Below are positions 1 through 10,011 of a stretch of 64,000 nucleotides of DNA, one piece after another (the first letter of the stretch is position 1; each line of letters starts with the position of its first letter). Location: contig NZ_PJIZ01000037.1 in assembly GCF_021596505.1 (NCBI RefSeq), positions 1 through 64,000 on the forward strand. The letters run 5' to 3'. Source of the stretch: Nostoc sp. CMAA1605 (lineage in GTDB: Bacteria; Cyanobacteriota; Cyanobacteriia; Cyanobacteriales; Nostocaceae). Both the position numbers and the translations under genes were made by a program. Under the pieces are notes generated by a model. It was not told where the DNA came from. It saw only the letters and a list, made by a program, of their open reading frames with translations, and made no database searches.

Positions 1-269
1 CGATCGCACAATTCAACCCATGATGTATTTTGAAAACAGTAGTCGCCAATTGTGCCATTGATAAGTTAAAGATTAGAAATAGCTGACAAAGCATCGTGGG
101 GAGTAGTGAGTAGGGAGTAGAAACAGGGGAATAAGGAGCAGAGGAAATTTAACCCCAATGCCCAATGCCCAATTCCCCATGCCCAATTCCCAATGCCCCC
201 TTGACATTTCGCTGAAATTACTTCAATTTGACTGTTTAGCTTCATAGCTATTTTTTTATTGAAATTTCC
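1..269. other. Intergenic region upstream of topA
   Basis: No convincing gene is visible. Positions about 153-200 are a short tandem repeat built from CCCAATGCC/CCCAATTCC units, of the kind scattered through this window. The stretch just before topA is AT-rich, with a run of seven T at about 251-257, and may hold the topA promoter, but no clear -10/-35 pair can be fixed by eye. Confidence 0.5.
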
Positions 270-2933
270 ATGTCAACTCTCGTCATTGTCGAATCTCCAA
301 CCAAAGCTCGCACCATCCGCAACTACCTACCAAGAGACTATCGGGTAGAAGCGTCAATGGGTCATGTGCGTGACCTACCCCAGTCGGCTAGTGAAATTCC
401 TACGGCTGTCAAAGGGGAAGCATGGGCGCAGCTGGGGGTAAATGTGGACGCAGACTTTGAACCTGTATACGTTGTCCCCAAAGACAAAAAGAAAATTGTC
501 ACTCAGCTAAAGGACGCTTTAAAAGAAGCAACTGAACTGATCCTGGCAACTGACGAAGACCGAGAAGGTGAAAGCATTAGTTGGCATTTATACCAACTAC
601 TCAAGCCCAAAATCCCGACTAAGCGGATGGTTTTCCATGAAATCACCCAAGACGCGATTAAAAAGGCTTTGAAAAACTGCCGCACTATTGATGAGCAGTT
701 AGTCCGCGCCCAAGAAACTCGGCGGATTTTAGACCGATTAGTCGGCTACACCCTCTCACCTCTGTTATGGAAAAAAATTGCCTGGGGACTATCCGCCGGA
801 CGGGTGCAGTCTGTGGCTGTGCGGTTGTTGGTGACTAAGGAACGTCAACGCCGCGCTTTCAGGGAAGGTACATACTGGGATTTAAAGGCATACCTAGAGC
901 AGAATAAAGCCCCCTTTAACGCCCTGTTAGTGACCCTAGCAGGCACAAAAGTCGCCACGGGGAGTGATTTTGACCCATCCACAGGACAAATCGCCGCCGG
1001 ACGCAATGTAGTGCTGCTATCTGAGTCAGATGCTATTGCGCTCAAGGAACGGCTGACTGGTAAACCCTGGACAGTCTCGGAAGTGGAAGAACGCCCAGTC
1101 ACCCGTAAACCCGCGCCACCGTTTACCACATCCACATTGCAGCAAGAATCCAACCGGAAATTGCGGCTTTCGGCACGGGACACCATGCGCGTCGCCCAGA
1201 GTTTGTATGAGCAAGGGTATATTACCTATATGCGTACAGACTCGGTACATTTATCCGAACAGGCGATCGCAGCTGCTCGTGATTGTGTAGAAAAACTATA
1301 CGGCAAAGACTATCTCAGCCCCCAACCTCGGCAATACACCACCAAATCCAAAGGCGCGCAGGAAGCCCACGAAGCCATTCGTCCGGCTGGTAGCAGTTTC
1401 CGTACCCCCCAAGAAACCGGATTAAGCGGTCGGGAATTAGCCCTGTATGACCTGATTTGGAAGCGTACCGTCGCCTGTCAAATGGCTGATTCCCGCCAAA
1501 CCCAAATTACCGTCCAGTTACAGGTGGAAGATGCAGGTTTCCGTTCTTCCGGTAAGCGCATTGATTTTCCTGGCTATCTGCGCGCCTACGTGGAAGGTTC
1601 CGACGACCCCGAAGCCGCATTAGAAGACCAAGAGGTCATTTTACCTGGGTTAAAAGTTGGGGATCATCCCCATTGTAAAAATATAGACACCGTTGACCAC
1701 GAAACCCAACCACCAGCCAGATACACCGAAGCTACCCTAGTCAAAACCTTAGAAAGTGAAGGGATTGGTCGCCCTAGTACCTACGCCAGCATTATCGGCA
1801 CAATTATCGATAAAGGTTACGCCCAACTGGTAAATAATGCCCTAATTCCCACCTTTACAGCCTTCGCCGTCACCGACCTCTTAGAAAAACATTTCCCTGA
1901 TATCGTTGACCCCAGCTTCACCTCCAAAATGGAGCAAACCTTAGACGACATCGCCGAAGGCGAGGCCAATTGGCTACCCTACCTACGGGAATTTTATCTA
2001 GGCGATAAAGGTCTAGAAACCTTGGTCAAAGAACAAGACAGCCAAATTGACGCGAATAAAGCCAGAACCGTCGAACTAGAAAATCTAGCCGTCAAAGTCC
2101 GCATTGGGAAATACGGCCCTTACATTGAAATGGATAACGGTGATGGTGTAATTACCGCCTCAATTCCCAAAGACTTGACCCCAGCCGACCTAGACCCCAA
2201 ACAAGTCGAAACTCTGCTACGCCAAAAAACCGCCGGGCCAGACCAACTAGGCCGTCATCCCGAAACCGGTGAACCAATTTACGTCAAAATCGGTGCTTAT
2301 GGGCCTTATGTCCAGTTAGGCGACAAGTCTGACGAAAACCCCAAACCCAAGCAAGCATCTTTACCCAAAGGTGTCACTCCAGAAAACATTTCCCTGGAAA
2401 CAGCCATTGGTTTGTTATCACTCCCCCGTCATTTAGGAGTGCATCCAGAAACAGGCTGTAAAATCCAAGCCAGTTTAGGGAGATTTGGCCCCTATATTGT
2501 CCATGACCAAGGGAAAGAAGGCAAAGATTACCGTTCCCTAAAAGCAGGTGATGATGTTTTGACAATTACTCTAGAACGGGCGTTGGAATTGTTATCAGAA
2601 CAGAAAAAAACCCGTGGTGCTAGCAGTAGCAAGTCCAAAGCCGCTTTACGGGAATTGGGTACACATCCAGACGACGATGCAGCCGTGAATATCTACGATG
2701 GCCCCTATGGCCCCTACATCAAGCATGGCAAAACTAACGTCGGACTACCAGAAGGTGTATCAGTCGAAGATGTCACCCTAGCTCAAGCTTTGGAACTATT
2801 AGCCGCCAAAGCCTCAACTAGCAAATCTAGCCGCAAAACAACTAAATCCACCACCACGAAATCTAAGTCAACAACAGCTAAATCAACGACTAAATCAACT
2901 ACAGCCAGCAAGAAAAAAGAGGTGAAGAGTTAG
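270..2933 (+). CDS. topA: DNA topoisomerase I (type IA)
   Basis: Relaxes negative supercoils by transient single-strand cleavage through a 5'-phosphotyrosine. The N-terminus is a Toprim domain ([10 protein letters not shown] near residue 4, acidic DEDREGE near residue 95). The type IA core contains SAGRVQS and the active-site motif YMRTDS with the catalytic Tyr at about residue 320. At 887 aa it is of usual length for cyanobacteria. The C-terminal third has three or four repeated modules with G(R/K/A)(F/Y)GPY, followed by a Ser/Thr/Lys-rich basic tail (about residues 845-887) in place of the Cys4 zinc fingers of E. coli TopA. That arrangement is common in cyanobacteria. The ATG lies directly after an AT-rich leader and begins at the conserved Toprim strand, so the start is secure. 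It is followed by a repeat-rich gap and appears to be monocistronic. Confidence 0.97.
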   Translation: MSTLVIVESPTKARTIRNYLPRDYRVEASMGHVRDLPQSASEIPTAVKGEAWAQLGVNVDADFEPVYVVPKDKKKIVTQLKDALKEATELILATDEDREGESISWHLYQLLKPKIPTKRMVFHEITQDAIKKALKNCRTIDEQLVRAQETRRILDRLVGYTLSPLLWKKIAWGLSAGRVQSVAVRLLVTKERQRRAFREGTYWDLKAYLEQNKAPFNALLVTLAGTKVATGSDFDPSTGQIAAGRNVVLLSESDAIALKERLTGKPWTVSEVEERPVTRKPAPPFTTSTLQQESNRKLRLSARDTMRVAQSLYEQGYITYMRTDSVHLSEQAIAAARDCVEKLYGKDYLSPQPRQYTTKSKGAQEAHEAIRPAGSSFRTPQETGLSGRELALYDLIWKRTVACQMADSRQTQITVQLQVEDAGFRSSGKRIDFPGYLRAYVEGSDDPEAALEDQEVILPGLKVGDHPHCKNIDTVDHETQPPARYTEATLVKTLESEGIGRPSTYASIIGTIIDKGYAQLVNNALIPTFTAFAVTDLLEKHFPDIVDPSFTSKMEQTLDDIAEGEANWLPYLREFYLGDKGLETLVKEQDSQIDANKARTVELENLAVKVRIGKYGPYIEMDNGDGVITASIPKDLTPADLDPKQVETLLRQKTAGPDQLGRHPETGEPIYVKIGAYGPYVQLGDKSDENPKPKQASLPKGVTPENISLETAIGLLSLPRHLGVHPETGCKIQASLGRFGPYIVHDQGKEGKDYRSLKAGDDVLTITLERALELLSEQKKTRGASSSKSKAALRELGTHPDDDAAVNIYDGPYGPYIKHGKTNVGLPEGVSVEDVTLAQALELLAAKASTSKSSRKTTKSTTTKSKSTTAKSTTKSTTASKKKEVKS

Positions 2934-3256
2934 TCAATTGTCAACAGTCAACAGTCAATAGTCAAAAGTGGCTCTCTTGTGTTCCCTTCTCATAGCCCTA
3001 ATCAATGCCCCATGCCCCATTGACTATTTACTATCAACCACTGACAATTGACTAATAACTCTCGACGTTCGATAAGTGATGAATGTGATACTCTAAAAAG
3101 TAAGGGAGATAACAACACTAAATTTTTAAGATTGGCTTATGCCCGGAATACGAAAGTGTGTATCAGCCCGGTTATCAGCCAGAGGTGCAAAATTACGCCA
3201 GTTTTTGCGTAGCTGTTAATCAAAATTGAGGTAGTATCTCAGGAGCAGTCAATTTA
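2934..3256. other. Intergenic region topA to small gene, with short repeats
   Basis: Positions about 2935-2966 and 3005-3055 are degenerate copies of TCAACAGTCAATAGTC and CCCCATGCCCCATT type repeats. The remainder (3060-3256) is non-repetitive, with partly complementary stretches (CAGCCCGG and TTATCAGCC around 3160-3182). It probably carries the promoter of the small gene and aroQ. No ORF with coding character was seen. Confidence 0.45.
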
Positions 3257-3394
3257 ATGGACTATATAGATAAGGTACTGGAAAAGCTAAAAGAATTGGC
3301 GCGCAAGCTAATTGAAGCCCTACTAGGCCCTGAAGCAGAGCCGGAACCAGAACTGATTCCGATCCCTGTAGATGAGCGATCGCGTCGTCGTTAA
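3257..3394 (+). CDS. Small acidic/amphipathic protein, 45 aa, overlapping aroQ
   Basis: An ATG-started frame encodes 45 residues beginning [17 protein letters not shown], continuing through a Pro/Glu-rich stretch ([11 protein letters not shown]) and ending in a basic tail (RSRRR). The N-terminal part is a strongly amphipathic helix and the middle resembles a linker. The stop codon lies 23 bases inside aroQ, whose ATG is embedded in the GATGAG of this frame, so the two are probably translationally coupled. An AGGAG at about 3240 lies rather far (about 13 bases) upstream of the ATG. Function unknown. The coding case rests on regular codon composition, the overlap and the clean start; no database comparison was possible. 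Confidence 0.5.
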   Translation: MDYIDKVLEKLKELARKLIEALLGPEAEPEPELIPIPVDERSRRR

Positions 3395-3863
3395 TAGCCC
3401 GAAGGTACAATCATTGACAGTACAACCTCTAAGTATTTTGGTGCTGCACGGGCCAAACCTGAATTTGCTGGGACAAAGAGAACCAGGCGTTTATGGTTCT
3501 ACCACTTTGTCTGAAATTAATCGTCTACTGACTGAAGCAGCACTAAATTTACAGGCTGTTATTTTTCCTTTACAGTCAAACCATGAAGGTGTGTTAGTAG
3601 ATGCAATTCATGATGCACTAGGAAAACACCAAGGAATTCTGATTAACGCTGGGGCTTACACTCATACTAGTGTGGCGTTGAGGGATGCGATCGCCGGCGT
3701 GAATATACCGGCAGTAGAAGTGCATCTCAGTAATATTTATCGTCGAGAAGAATTCCGCCATCACTCTTATATAGCTCCAGTCGTTATTGGACAAATTAGT
3801 GGCTTTGGTGTGCAAAGTTACCTTTTGGGTTTACAGGCTTTGGTGCATCATTTGAAGTGCTGA
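3372..3863 (+). CDS. aroQ: 3-dehydroquinate dehydratase, type II
   Basis: Third step of the shikimate pathway: anti-elimination of water from 3-dehydroquinate to 3-dehydroshikimate, as a cytosolic dodecamer. Type II hallmarks are all present: HGPNLNLLG with the following GVYG (catalytic Tyr loop), NAGAYTHTS (substrate anchor), and VEVHLSN followed by EEFRHHS with the catalytic His. It has 163 aa against about 145-150 for the family. The extra 18 or so N-terminal residues before ILVLHGPN may be real or may reflect a later start, since no other ATG lies between. The ATG overlaps the end of the small upstream gene, suggesting coupled translation. Confidence 0.95.
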   Translation: MSDRVVVNSPKVQSLTVQPLSILVLHGPNLNLLGQREPGVYGSTTLSEINRLLTEAALNLQAVIFPLQSNHEGVLVDAIHDALGKHQGILINAGAYTHTSVALRDAIAGVNIPAVEVHLSNIYRREEFRHHSYIAPVVIGQISGFGVQSYLLGLQALVHHLKC

Positions 3864-4025
3864 GTTGTGAGTGCTGAGTTGTGAGTGCTGAGTAATGAGT
3901 AATGAGTTAATGAGTAATGAGTAGTTAGGTTTAGACGGTGGGATTCATCTTTGTGACTACGGCTATAAAAGGTTAAAAGTAGAAAGGTAGAAGAACTTGC
4001 TTTTAACTTTTTACTCATTTCAACC

Positions 4026-4940
4026 ATGCGCTATTTACTAGGGAGTCGGTTTAGGGGTGCTTTTTTAGGGGGTTTATTAGGAGAAACTTTAGCTAAAAGT
4101 AGTCACCCACAGCATCCAGCAGTTAGTAACTTTGCTGAAAGTCTAGTTCCTGGTGCTACTAGTTTGGTGGAATTAGGAAAATTTGATTTAGATAATTGGT
4201 TAGAGATATATCAAAAAAAGTTTACCGATTTAGAACCAGCCAAAATAATTTTCGCTACAATTTCTCTTTCTCTGTTTTGTCACGAAAATCCGGTAAAACT
4301 GCACCAAAATTTACTGCAAATCTTAAAAAATTGCGATATTAATCCAGAGGTCAGAGATAGTACCCTTGCTATAGGATACGCGATCGCTCAATCATTAACA
4401 GAAAAGCTTCATCCCCAAACCCTCATCCCCCAAATCATTGCTTTTATTGGTGAGACAACTACCCCACTCCCACAAAACTTATTAAAAGTAAATAATTTGT
4501 TAACAAAAAAAGCTGGGTTAGAAATATTACAGTGTGAGCTAAATAGTCAAGTACAACTCTCAGAGGGAGTAGCTTTAGCATTTTATTACTTTCTCAGCAC
4601 CCTGGAAGATTTTCGTTTAACGCTTTCCAGAACAATTCACCATCAGCAAATCTGGAAACACAACGCCGTGATTAATTCTCAAGACATCAGTATTATTGCT
4701 GCTGTCTTATCTGGAGTGTATAACAGTAGTGTAAGTATTCCTGCATCTTGGAGGGTTTCACTAACCAGAGAATTCAGCCAAATTTCGCCAATGCTAGAAT
4801 TAGCTGATGCACTTGCGATCGCATGGTCGGGAGTGTATAAATCCGGATTAAACCCTGGATTAAACCTCCCAGAATTCCCACAGGAAGAAAATTTTACCCC
4901 TTGCGTCTACGCAGCTCCCCGCGTCATCAAGGCGCGTTAA
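4026..4940 (+). CDS. ADP-ribosylglycohydrolase-like protein, probably degenerate
   Basis: A 304 aa cytosolic protein. The N-terminus ([16 protein letters not shown]) resembles the opening helix of the ADP-ribosylglycohydrolase/DraG fold (consensus RxRGxLLGxAxGDALG). The C-terminal [16 protein letters not shown] also fits the helical bundle of that family. The metal-binding Asp residues of active enzymes are not evident: GDALG is replaced by GETLA. Catalytic activity is therefore doubtful. It lies downstream of aroQ on the same strand, separated by about 160 bases containing GAGTGCTGAG repeats. Family assignment is by motif resemblance only. Confidence 0.5.
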   Translation: MRYLLGSRFRGAFLGGLLGETLAKSSHPQHPAVSNFAESLVPGATSLVELGKFDLDNWLEIYQKKFTDLEPAKIIFATISLSLFCHENPVKLHQNLLQILKNCDINPEVRDSTLAIGYAIAQSLTEKLHPQTLIPQIIAFIGETTTPLPQNLLKVNNLLTKKAGLEILQCELNSQVQLSEGVALAFYYFLSTLEDFRLTLSRTIHHQQIWKHNAVINSQDISIIAAVLSGVYNSSVSIPASWRVSLTREFSQISPMLELADALAIAWSGVYKSGLNPGLNLPEFPQEENFTPCVYAAPRVIKAR

Positions 4941-5034
4941 GTCATCATTTATGATTTGGGCATAGGGCATGGGGCATGGGGCATATGGCATTGGGCATAT
5001 GGCATAAGTAAAAAATCTACCTTGTTTCCCAGTA

Positions 5035-5198
5035 CCCAATCCCCAATCCCCAATCCCCAGTCCCCAATCCCCAGTCCCCAGTCCCCAATCCCCAATCCCC
5101 AATCCCCAATCCCCAATCCCCAATCCCCAATCCCCAGTCCCCAATCCCCAATCCCCAATCCCCAATCCCCAATCCCCAATCCCCAGTCCCCAATCCCC
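5035..5198. repeat. Short tandem repeat array, CCCCAATC/CCCCAGTC heptamer type
   Basis: About 20 copies of a seven-base unit CCCCAAT or CCCCAGT run without interruption and end three bases before the ATG of the following HD-phosphodiesterase gene. The array is open in all frames because seven is not a multiple of three, which produces long spurious repeat proteins on both strands. It belongs to the STRR class known from heterocystous cyanobacteria. Confidence 0.93.
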
Positions 5199-5200
5199 CA

Positions 5201-7861
5201 ATGAAAAAACAGCGATTTTTGCAGGTCTGGAATCGACAGTTGACCCATTGGCGGCGGAGGTATAGACTATTTAGCCGTAGGAGAATATTACTAGCTAAGG
5301 TGAGTCACCAACATAAAAAACCTGGAAATGAAGGAAATAAATTGATTTTTCCGCATATCCTCCGAAATTTGCTAGAAAATATCAAAAACGGTGACAGGCA
5401 AAAACGTAAAGTTGACCTGAGAGCAATGACAAAATCGGTCAAGAATCGTAGTCGGGTGGATGCAATAATCTGGGGTTGGATACATAAACAGCGTTCCTGT
5501 TTAGTTTTAGCGATCGCTGTTGTATCCTTGACTGGTGTAATGGGTCACAAACTATATAATCAACCTCAATTAAAAGTAGGAACTCTCGCACCACAGACAA
5601 TTAGAGCTTCCTATGGAGACAAGATTGAGGATCGCCAAAAAACAGCAGAGAAACGTAAAAATGCGAGTAAGGAATCTATACCAGTATTGATGGTAGATTC
5701 AGAAATTACCGAAAAAATCAACCAAAATTTACAAAAATTACTAGATGAAGGCAACGCCATTCGTAAAATTGCGGGTTCTTTCCCTTTTTACGATACTTCC
5801 GTGTTATCTCTCTCAACTCAGGATTATCTCCGTTCATGTTCTGACTCAGAATGGCAAGTTTTGCTGGCGGCGATGAAAAACACTAGTCCACAAAGTTTAA
5901 GTCGTCGTTTCCGACAAAATGTTGGCAAACAAGCACCTAGCAGTAATTCCACACCTCTCAACTCAAATCAACCAGTTTCAGGCGATCAAAGGGTTAATAT
6001 TCTGGGTAAAAGTGAACTGACGTTAGCTTTAGCTGAACTTTTAGCTTATCGAGTCACAATTGGGGAAAAAAACATTCCCTCAGTGATGACACAAATTGCG
6101 GAAGCGCGTCAAGCATACACGCAAGCTAATGAGCAATTAAAAAGCAATAACATCGCCTCAGAGACAATCTATAACGAAACAGCTCTGTTGCAATTATCAG
6201 ATGATGAATGGACAAGAACCCAATCGGGAATTTATCAAAGTGCGGAACGCATTTTGACTCAAGGTATTCCCCCAGGTTTACCAGATAGTATTGTCAGTAG
6301 TGCTGTCAGTTTACAAGTACAAGCTTTTGTTCCTAGAAACGGCGAATCCTTGGCGAATAAACTCTTACTAGCCGTCTTAGAGCCTAATTTAAAAGTAGAT
6401 CAAGAACAAACTCAAGAAAAAGCGCAAAAAGCCGCATCTGATGTTACGCCTGTATTCGTTGAAGTGAAGCAAAATCAGATTATTGTCAACAAAGGAGACT
6501 TGATCACAGAACGGAATTTTGAAATTTTAGAGCATTATCAACTCATTCGGCGGGAAAATAATTGGCTGGAATTACTGAAATTAGGCGGTTTAGTGACGGG
6601 AGCAATCGGCATATTTGTTCTGGCGGAAAAGCGAATTAAATATCAATTGCGCCAACGCGATCGCCTGTTAGTTTTACTATTAACTTTGAGTACACCAGGA
6701 TTATTAGCGATGGGTTTACCTTACACTACCTGGGGGGGTGTGGGGTTATTGTTGGGAAGCTTTTATGGCCCTAGTTTGGGTGTGACAGTGATTGTGTTAC
6801 TGCTGCTGTTATTACCCATCAGCTTAGAAGTCAGCGCAATGACTTTATTGGCGGGTGCTGTGGGTGGAATTTTGGGTAGTTGTATCGCTCAAAAACTGCG
6901 ATCGCGTGAAGAGTTAGCACTTTTAGGTGTGGCGATCGCAGCTGCTCAAGGTGGTGTTTACTTAGTGATTAAAATCCTCATAGGTGCAGCCTTTGGTGCA
7001 GGTTGGTATGTTGTCTTGCAAGAGGCTGGATTATTTGCTTTATCGGGTCTAGCTTGGAGTATTGTGGCTTTAGGCTTAAGTCCCTATTTAGAAAAACTAT
7101 TTGATTTAGTTACCCCCATTCGGCTAGCAGAATTAGCCAATCCCAATCGTCCTTTACTCAAACGCCTCGCTACAGAAACACCAGGAACATTTCAGCACAC
7201 CTTATCAGTAGCCACCTTAGCAGAAGCGGCGGCGAAAAAACTCGGATGTAACGTGGAATTAGTTAGAGCTGGAACACTCTACCATGATATTGGCAAAATG
7301 CACGACCCTTTAGGATTTATTGAAAATCAAATGGGCGGGCCGAATAAACATGAAACTGAAATCAAAGACCCTTGGAAGAGTGCAGAAATCATCAAAAAGC
7401 ACGTCAGTGAAGGGTTAGTGATGGCGAAGAAACATCTGTTACCCACAGCAATTCAAGCGTTTATTCCCGAACATCAAGGGACAATGCTGATTGCCTATTT
7501 TTATCATCAAGCCGAACAAATGGCGCAGGCTGACCCCAGTATTGTGGTGAATGAAGCCGATTTTCGCTATGCTGGGCCAATTCCCCAATCAAGGGAAACG
7601 GGAATTGTCATGTTAGCAGATGCTTGCGAAGCCGCATTGCGATCGCTCAAGGATGTCAACCCTGAACAAGCCTTAACCATGCTAAATAATATTCTGCGCG
7701 CCAGATGGCAAGATAATCAACTCATTGATTCCGGCTTAACACGGGAAGAAATGACACAAATCGCCGAAATATTTGTAGAAGTTTGGCAACAATTTCACCA
7801 CAAACGTATTGTTTATCCTAAGTTAAAAGGTAAAAACAAAGCAAATAAAGTTAATAGTTAA
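5201..7861 (+). CDS. 7TM-HD family phosphodiesterase (PgpH-like)
   Basis: Membrane phosphohydrolase of the PgpH class, whose studied members degrade cyclic di-AMP. Layout: a basic N-terminal cytoplasmic region (1-95), one TM helix (about 97-117), an extracytoplasmic 7TMR-HDED domain (about 130-445), a 7TM bundle (about 450-645) and an intracellular HD domain (about 660-830). The HD motifs are visible: His666 in QHTLSVA, His695-Asp696 in YHDIGK, a later NKHE and an HQGT. The 886 aa length is slightly above the usual 700-850 owing to the long N-terminal extension. The ATG directly abuts the heptamer repeat array, with no Shine-Dalgarno, so the true start could be an internal Met such as the one at about residue 75. 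Its stop overlaps the convergent GNAT gene by four bases. Confidence 0.9.
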   Translation: MKKQRFLQVWNRQLTHWRRRYRLFSRRRILLAKVSHQHKKPGNEGNKLIFPHILRNLLENIKNGDRQKRKVDLRAMTKSVKNRSRVDAIIWGWIHKQRSCLVLAIAVVSLTGVMGHKLYNQPQLKVGTLAPQTIRASYGDKIEDRQKTAEKRKNASKESIPVLMVDSEITEKINQNLQKLLDEGNAIRKIAGSFPFYDTSVLSLSTQDYLRSCSDSEWQVLLAAMKNTSPQSLSRRFRQNVGKQAPSSNSTPLNSNQPVSGDQRVNILGKSELTLALAELLAYRVTIGEKNIPSVMTQIAEARQAYTQANEQLKSNNIASETIYNETALLQLSDDEWTRTQSGIYQSAERILTQGIPPGLPDSIVSSAVSLQVQAFVPRNGESLANKLLLAVLEPNLKVDQEQTQEKAQKAASDVTPVFVEVKQNQIIVNKGDLITERNFEILEHYQLIRRENNWLELLKLGGLVTGAIGIFVLAEKRIKYQLRQRDRLLVLLLTLSTPGLLAMGLPYTTWGGVGLLLGSFYGPSLGVTVIVLLLLLLPISLEVSAMTLLAGAVGGILGSCIAQKLRSREELALLGVAIAAAQGGVYLVIKILIGAAFGAGWYVVLQEAGLFALSGLAWSIVALGLSPYLEKLFDLVTPIRLAELANPNRPLLKRLATETPGTFQHTLSVATLAEAAAKKLGCNVELVRAGTLYHDIGKMHDPLGFIENQMGGPNKHETEIKDPWKSAEIIKKHVSEGLVMAKKHLLPTAIQAFIPEHQGTMLIAYFYHQAEQMAQADPSIVVNEADFRYAGPIPQSRETGIVMLADACEAALRSLKDVNPEQALTMLNNILRARWQDNQLIDSGLTREEMTQIAEIFVEVWQQFHHKRIVYPKLKGKNKANKVNS

Positions 7862-8373
7862 AATTCACCATCCTGACTAAAAGCAGGTGGATAAACAACC
7901 TTACCGCGATAATTTTGGTCATATTTTTTTAGTGGTTTGACCATGAAAAATTCTTGAGCAACCGGAAACGGAGATTCAATCCCATAATTTACCGATGGCT
8001 CAAAACCAAACCTTTGATAAAAATCAGGATGACCTAACACTATCACTAACGCTTCTTGTGTTTCTGCTGCTTTAGTTAAAGCCACGGTTACTAATTTGCT
8101 ACCAATTCCTTGTTTCTGAAATTGTGGATGTACAGCTAAAGGTGCTAAAGCTAATACTTTTAGTTGCTCTTCCCCTATCAAATGAATATAACTTAAAATA
8201 ATATGTCCTACTATCTGGTTATTGACTTCAGCCACCAGAGAAAGCGCGGGGATATAAAAATCCGAGTGGCGAATTGCTTCGATAATCTTCACCTCATTTT
8301 CTCCCGCAAATGCTAGTCGGTTGACTTCATTGATGGCTTGATAATCTGAAGGGATTTCACAGCGAATATTCAT
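7858..8373 (-). CDS. GNAT family N-acetyltransferase
   Basis: A 171 aa acetyl-CoA-dependent acyltransferase of the YhbS type; substrate unknown. Acetyl-CoA pyrophosphate-binding motif A is visible as QFQKQGIGSKLV, preceded by the beta-4 strand LKVLALAPLAVHP. The C-terminal HPDFYQRFGFEPS is typical of this subgroup. The start is placed at the ATG giving MNIRCEIPSDYQ, because the conserved fold begins there; the longer frame opens at a TTG. It converges on the HD-phosphodiesterase gene with stop codons overlapping, which leaves no room for a terminator between them. Confidence 0.88.
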   Translation of the reverse strand: MNIRCEIPSDYQAINEVNRLAFAGENEVKIIEAIRHSDFYIPALSLVAEVNNQIVGHIILSYIHLIGEEQLKVLALAPLAVHPQFQKQGIGSKLVTVALTKAAETQEALVIVLGHPDFYQRFGFEPSVNYGIESPFPVAQEFFMVKPLKKYDQNYRGKVVYPPAFSQDGEF

Positions 8374-8654
8374 GGTTGAGAAGAAATTCAAGTTTCATAA
8401 TAAAAGCATATATGTAAGTTCTCTATCTTTACGGCTATTATTTCTATTCTTCATAGCCTGACAATTTTTACATAATTGAAAAATTTCTGATTTTAACTTC
8501 TCTCTGTTTTCCCCAGTAAGTTCAGGGATTATATCGAATTCCTGTCACTACGAATGAATTCATAAAACATAGACACACGAAAGAGTTTACCAACCAAAAT
8601 AGCAGATAATTTAAATGTATTAGTTAATACCTAAATAATGTAATATCAGGTTTT

Positions 8655-8777
8655 TAGGTATTTGCACACATCCCCTGGGAAGATGCTAAGAGATAGAAAT
8701 TATAGGTAGATTAATCCGGGATGTTGTTATGCACTGGATTTAAAGAGAGGTTTGGTCATCAGCCAAACCTTTTTTTT
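8655..8777 (+). ncRNA. Candidate small RNA ending in a Rho-independent terminator
   Basis: No ORF explains this stretch, yet it ends in a textbook intrinsic terminator (8748-8777). Upstream, ACATCCC (8668-8674) can pair with GGGATGT (8718-8724), closing an internal loop of about 43 bases, with further weak pairing outside (GCA/TGC). A TAATAT at about 8641-8646 could be a -10 element. The nearest gene upstream (GNAT) is on the other strand, so the terminator cannot serve a protein gene on this strand. The boundaries are guesses, the identity is unknown, and it does not match any small RNA I can name. Confidence 0.4.
8748..8777 (+). terminator. Rho-independent terminator
   Basis: An eight-base stem AGGTTTGG / CCAAACCT with a seven-base loop (TCATCAG) is followed directly by seven or more T. 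It is the strongest simple terminator in the window. It sits upstream of tRNA-Met with no protein gene before it on this strand. Confidence 0.85.
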
Positions 8778-9032
8778 ATTAATGGGAAGGAATATCTGTG
8801 GCGGGGAATCGAAGCAAGAGTCTAGACTTAGCAATCCAATGATGAAGAGAGGGATATTACAGTGTCTTCCCCTTACACCCTCATACCCATACACCCATTT
8901 TTCAGGCAGGTGTAATGTGGATCTGTCAACGAAGCTAACAAAAAGCAGTGGGCATATCTCTTGTTTTTTCTTCAAAATAAGACTAGTCAAAAGAAGATTA
9001 GTCTGCTATGATAATAAATGTGTGAAAAACAC

Positions 9033-9106
9033 GGCTCAGTAGCTCAGTTGGTTAGAGCACGGGACTCATAAGCCTGGGGTCGTCTGTTCAAGTCAGACCT
9101 GAGCCA
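9033..9106 (+). tRNA. tRNA-Met (anticodon CAU), probably elongator
   Basis: Cloverleaf: acceptor GGCTCAG / CTGAGCC with discriminator A, D-arm AGCTCAGTTGGTTAGAGC, anticodon CAT at 9067-9069 in loop CTCATAA, and T-arm GTCTG-TTCAAGT-CAGAC. The first acceptor pair is a normal G-C, whereas initiator tRNA has a mismatch there, and the D-arm is of elongator type. The 3' CCA is not encoded. The anticodon stem CGGGA/GCCTG has an A-G opposition next to the loop. A lysidine-modified tRNA-Ile (CAU) is less likely but cannot be excluded by eye. Confidence 0.93.
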
Positions 9107-9464
9107 TAGTTAAAAATTTTGCATTATTGCAGTATCTTCAGTAAGATAGAATTTCCAGAAATCTATCCATTTTCTCATTTCATCAGACACAAAGTTATCA
9201 GCTAATTTTCATTCTTTTTTGCAGAGTGAGTAGCTTCTAGTAACCATAACTCTAAGGTTTCCACGAAGTGGTGTATCCCTTATCCCTGAATTGATGCAAC
9301 TTGAATGCTGATGAGCTTAACAGTTCTAAATTCACTTATTAAAAAGTTCCATATACAGCAAGATTTTCTGAATTTGGAACTGTTGGATAATTCTAGTGAA
9401 TTGGTATGACTCAAAGTATTTACGCGATAAGCCTAATAGAATCCTTCACATACCAACCAGTTAG
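9107..9464. other. Intergenic region between the two tRNA genes
   Basis: No gene is supported here. Around 9398-9407 lies GAATTGGTAT, the right-hand end of the MITE-like family found elsewhere in the window. No matching left end is obvious, so this may be a decayed copy. No terminator was seen directly after tRNA-Met. Confidence 0.4.
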
Positions 9465-9498
9465 AAAACCTGCTAATCTTATGCTTGAGATTAGCAGG
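9465..9498 (-). terminator. Rho-independent terminator of tRNA-Pro
   Basis: Read on the minus strand, an 11-base perfect stem CCTGCTAATCT / AGATTAGCAGG with an eight-base loop is followed by TTTTCT. It lies 17 bases downstream of the 3' end of tRNA-Pro, so it should end that transcript. Confidence 0.82.
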
Positions 9499-9515
9499 AG
9501 TAGGGATTTTATTAA

Positions 9516-9589
9516 TCGGAGCGGCGGGATTCGAACCCACGACCTCCACTACCCCAAAGTGGCGCGCTACCAAGCTGCGCTACGCCCCG
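9516..9589 (-). tRNA. tRNA-Pro (anticodon UGG)
   Basis: On the minus strand the acceptor is CGGGGCG / CGCTCCG (one G-U pair) with discriminator A. The D-arm is AGCGCAGCTTGGTAGCGC. The anticodon arm is CCACT-TTGGGGT-AGTGG, with TGG as the anticodon. The T-arm is CGTGG-GTTCGAAT-CCCGC type. CCA is not encoded. It stands alone, followed by its own terminator. Confidence 0.95.
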
Positions 9590-9640
9590 GTCACGATTTA
9601 CTATCGTATCCTCAAATTATAGAATAGTCAAGGGGAAAAC

Positions 9641-10006
9641 TTAAAAAACTTTGAGAGTTGCAGCAGCTTGCAACAAACCAGGAACAGCAAAGGCTGACCA
9701 TTGACCTTCAGCACACCTACCTGCGTTGAGGATGAAGCGTAGACTGTATTCATGGGGATAGCCTTCTACCTCCATCCACAATAAATCGCTTTCGGCTTCA
9801 CAGGCTATTTTTTCCTCGTCCATTAATTCGGCGGTGAGTTGTTTCATAGTGTCGGCTAGCTTGGCTAACAGACGGCAAAAATCATCCAACTCAGATGAGG
9901 TTAACTCAATTGCCCAGTCATCAGTTCCTACTAACCCTTGAAATTCACTAGCATGGGGATTCCAGCCAATACGCCAGCCTTCACCGCTTTTAATTAAACG
10001 TTCCAT
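9641..10006 (-). CDS. DUF1818 family protein
   Basis: A 121 aa soluble protein starting MERLIKSGEGWRIGWNP, with a conserved-looking core (GLVGTDDWAIELTSSE, LLWMEVEGYPHEYSLRF, EGQWSAFAVPGLL). This matches the cyanobacterial DUF1818 family, whose role is unknown. It lies five bases downstream of a secreted hypothetical protein and in the same direction as rpoZ, so it is probably the last gene of an rpoZ transcription unit. The ATG is unambiguous. Confidence 0.8.
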   Translation of the reverse strand: MERLIKSGEGWRIGWNPHASEFQGLVGTDDWAIELTSSELDDFCRLLAKLADTMKQLTAELMDEEKIACEAESDLLWMEVEGYPHEYSLRFILNAGRCAEGQWSAFAVPGLLQAAATLKVF

Positions 10007-10011
10007 GAGGA

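Noticed and set aside
503-1250. Antisense open frames inside topA
   Set aside because: They lie wholly within a confident gene and show no domain or start features.
4860-5248. Several open frames of 80-110 residues on both strands rich in GDWGLGI or QSPIPNP
   Set aside because: They are translations of the heptamer repeat array, open in every frame because the unit lacks stop codons. They show no independent coding features.
8727-9042. Open frames over the terminator and tRNA-Met upstream region, both strands
   Set aside because: They run through a strong terminator hairpin and a tRNA flank, have no ribosome binding site, and the residue composition is not protein-like.
9406-9627. Open frame of 73 residues
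   Set aside because: It passes through the tRNA-Pro gene on the opposite strand; a shadow of tRNA sequence.
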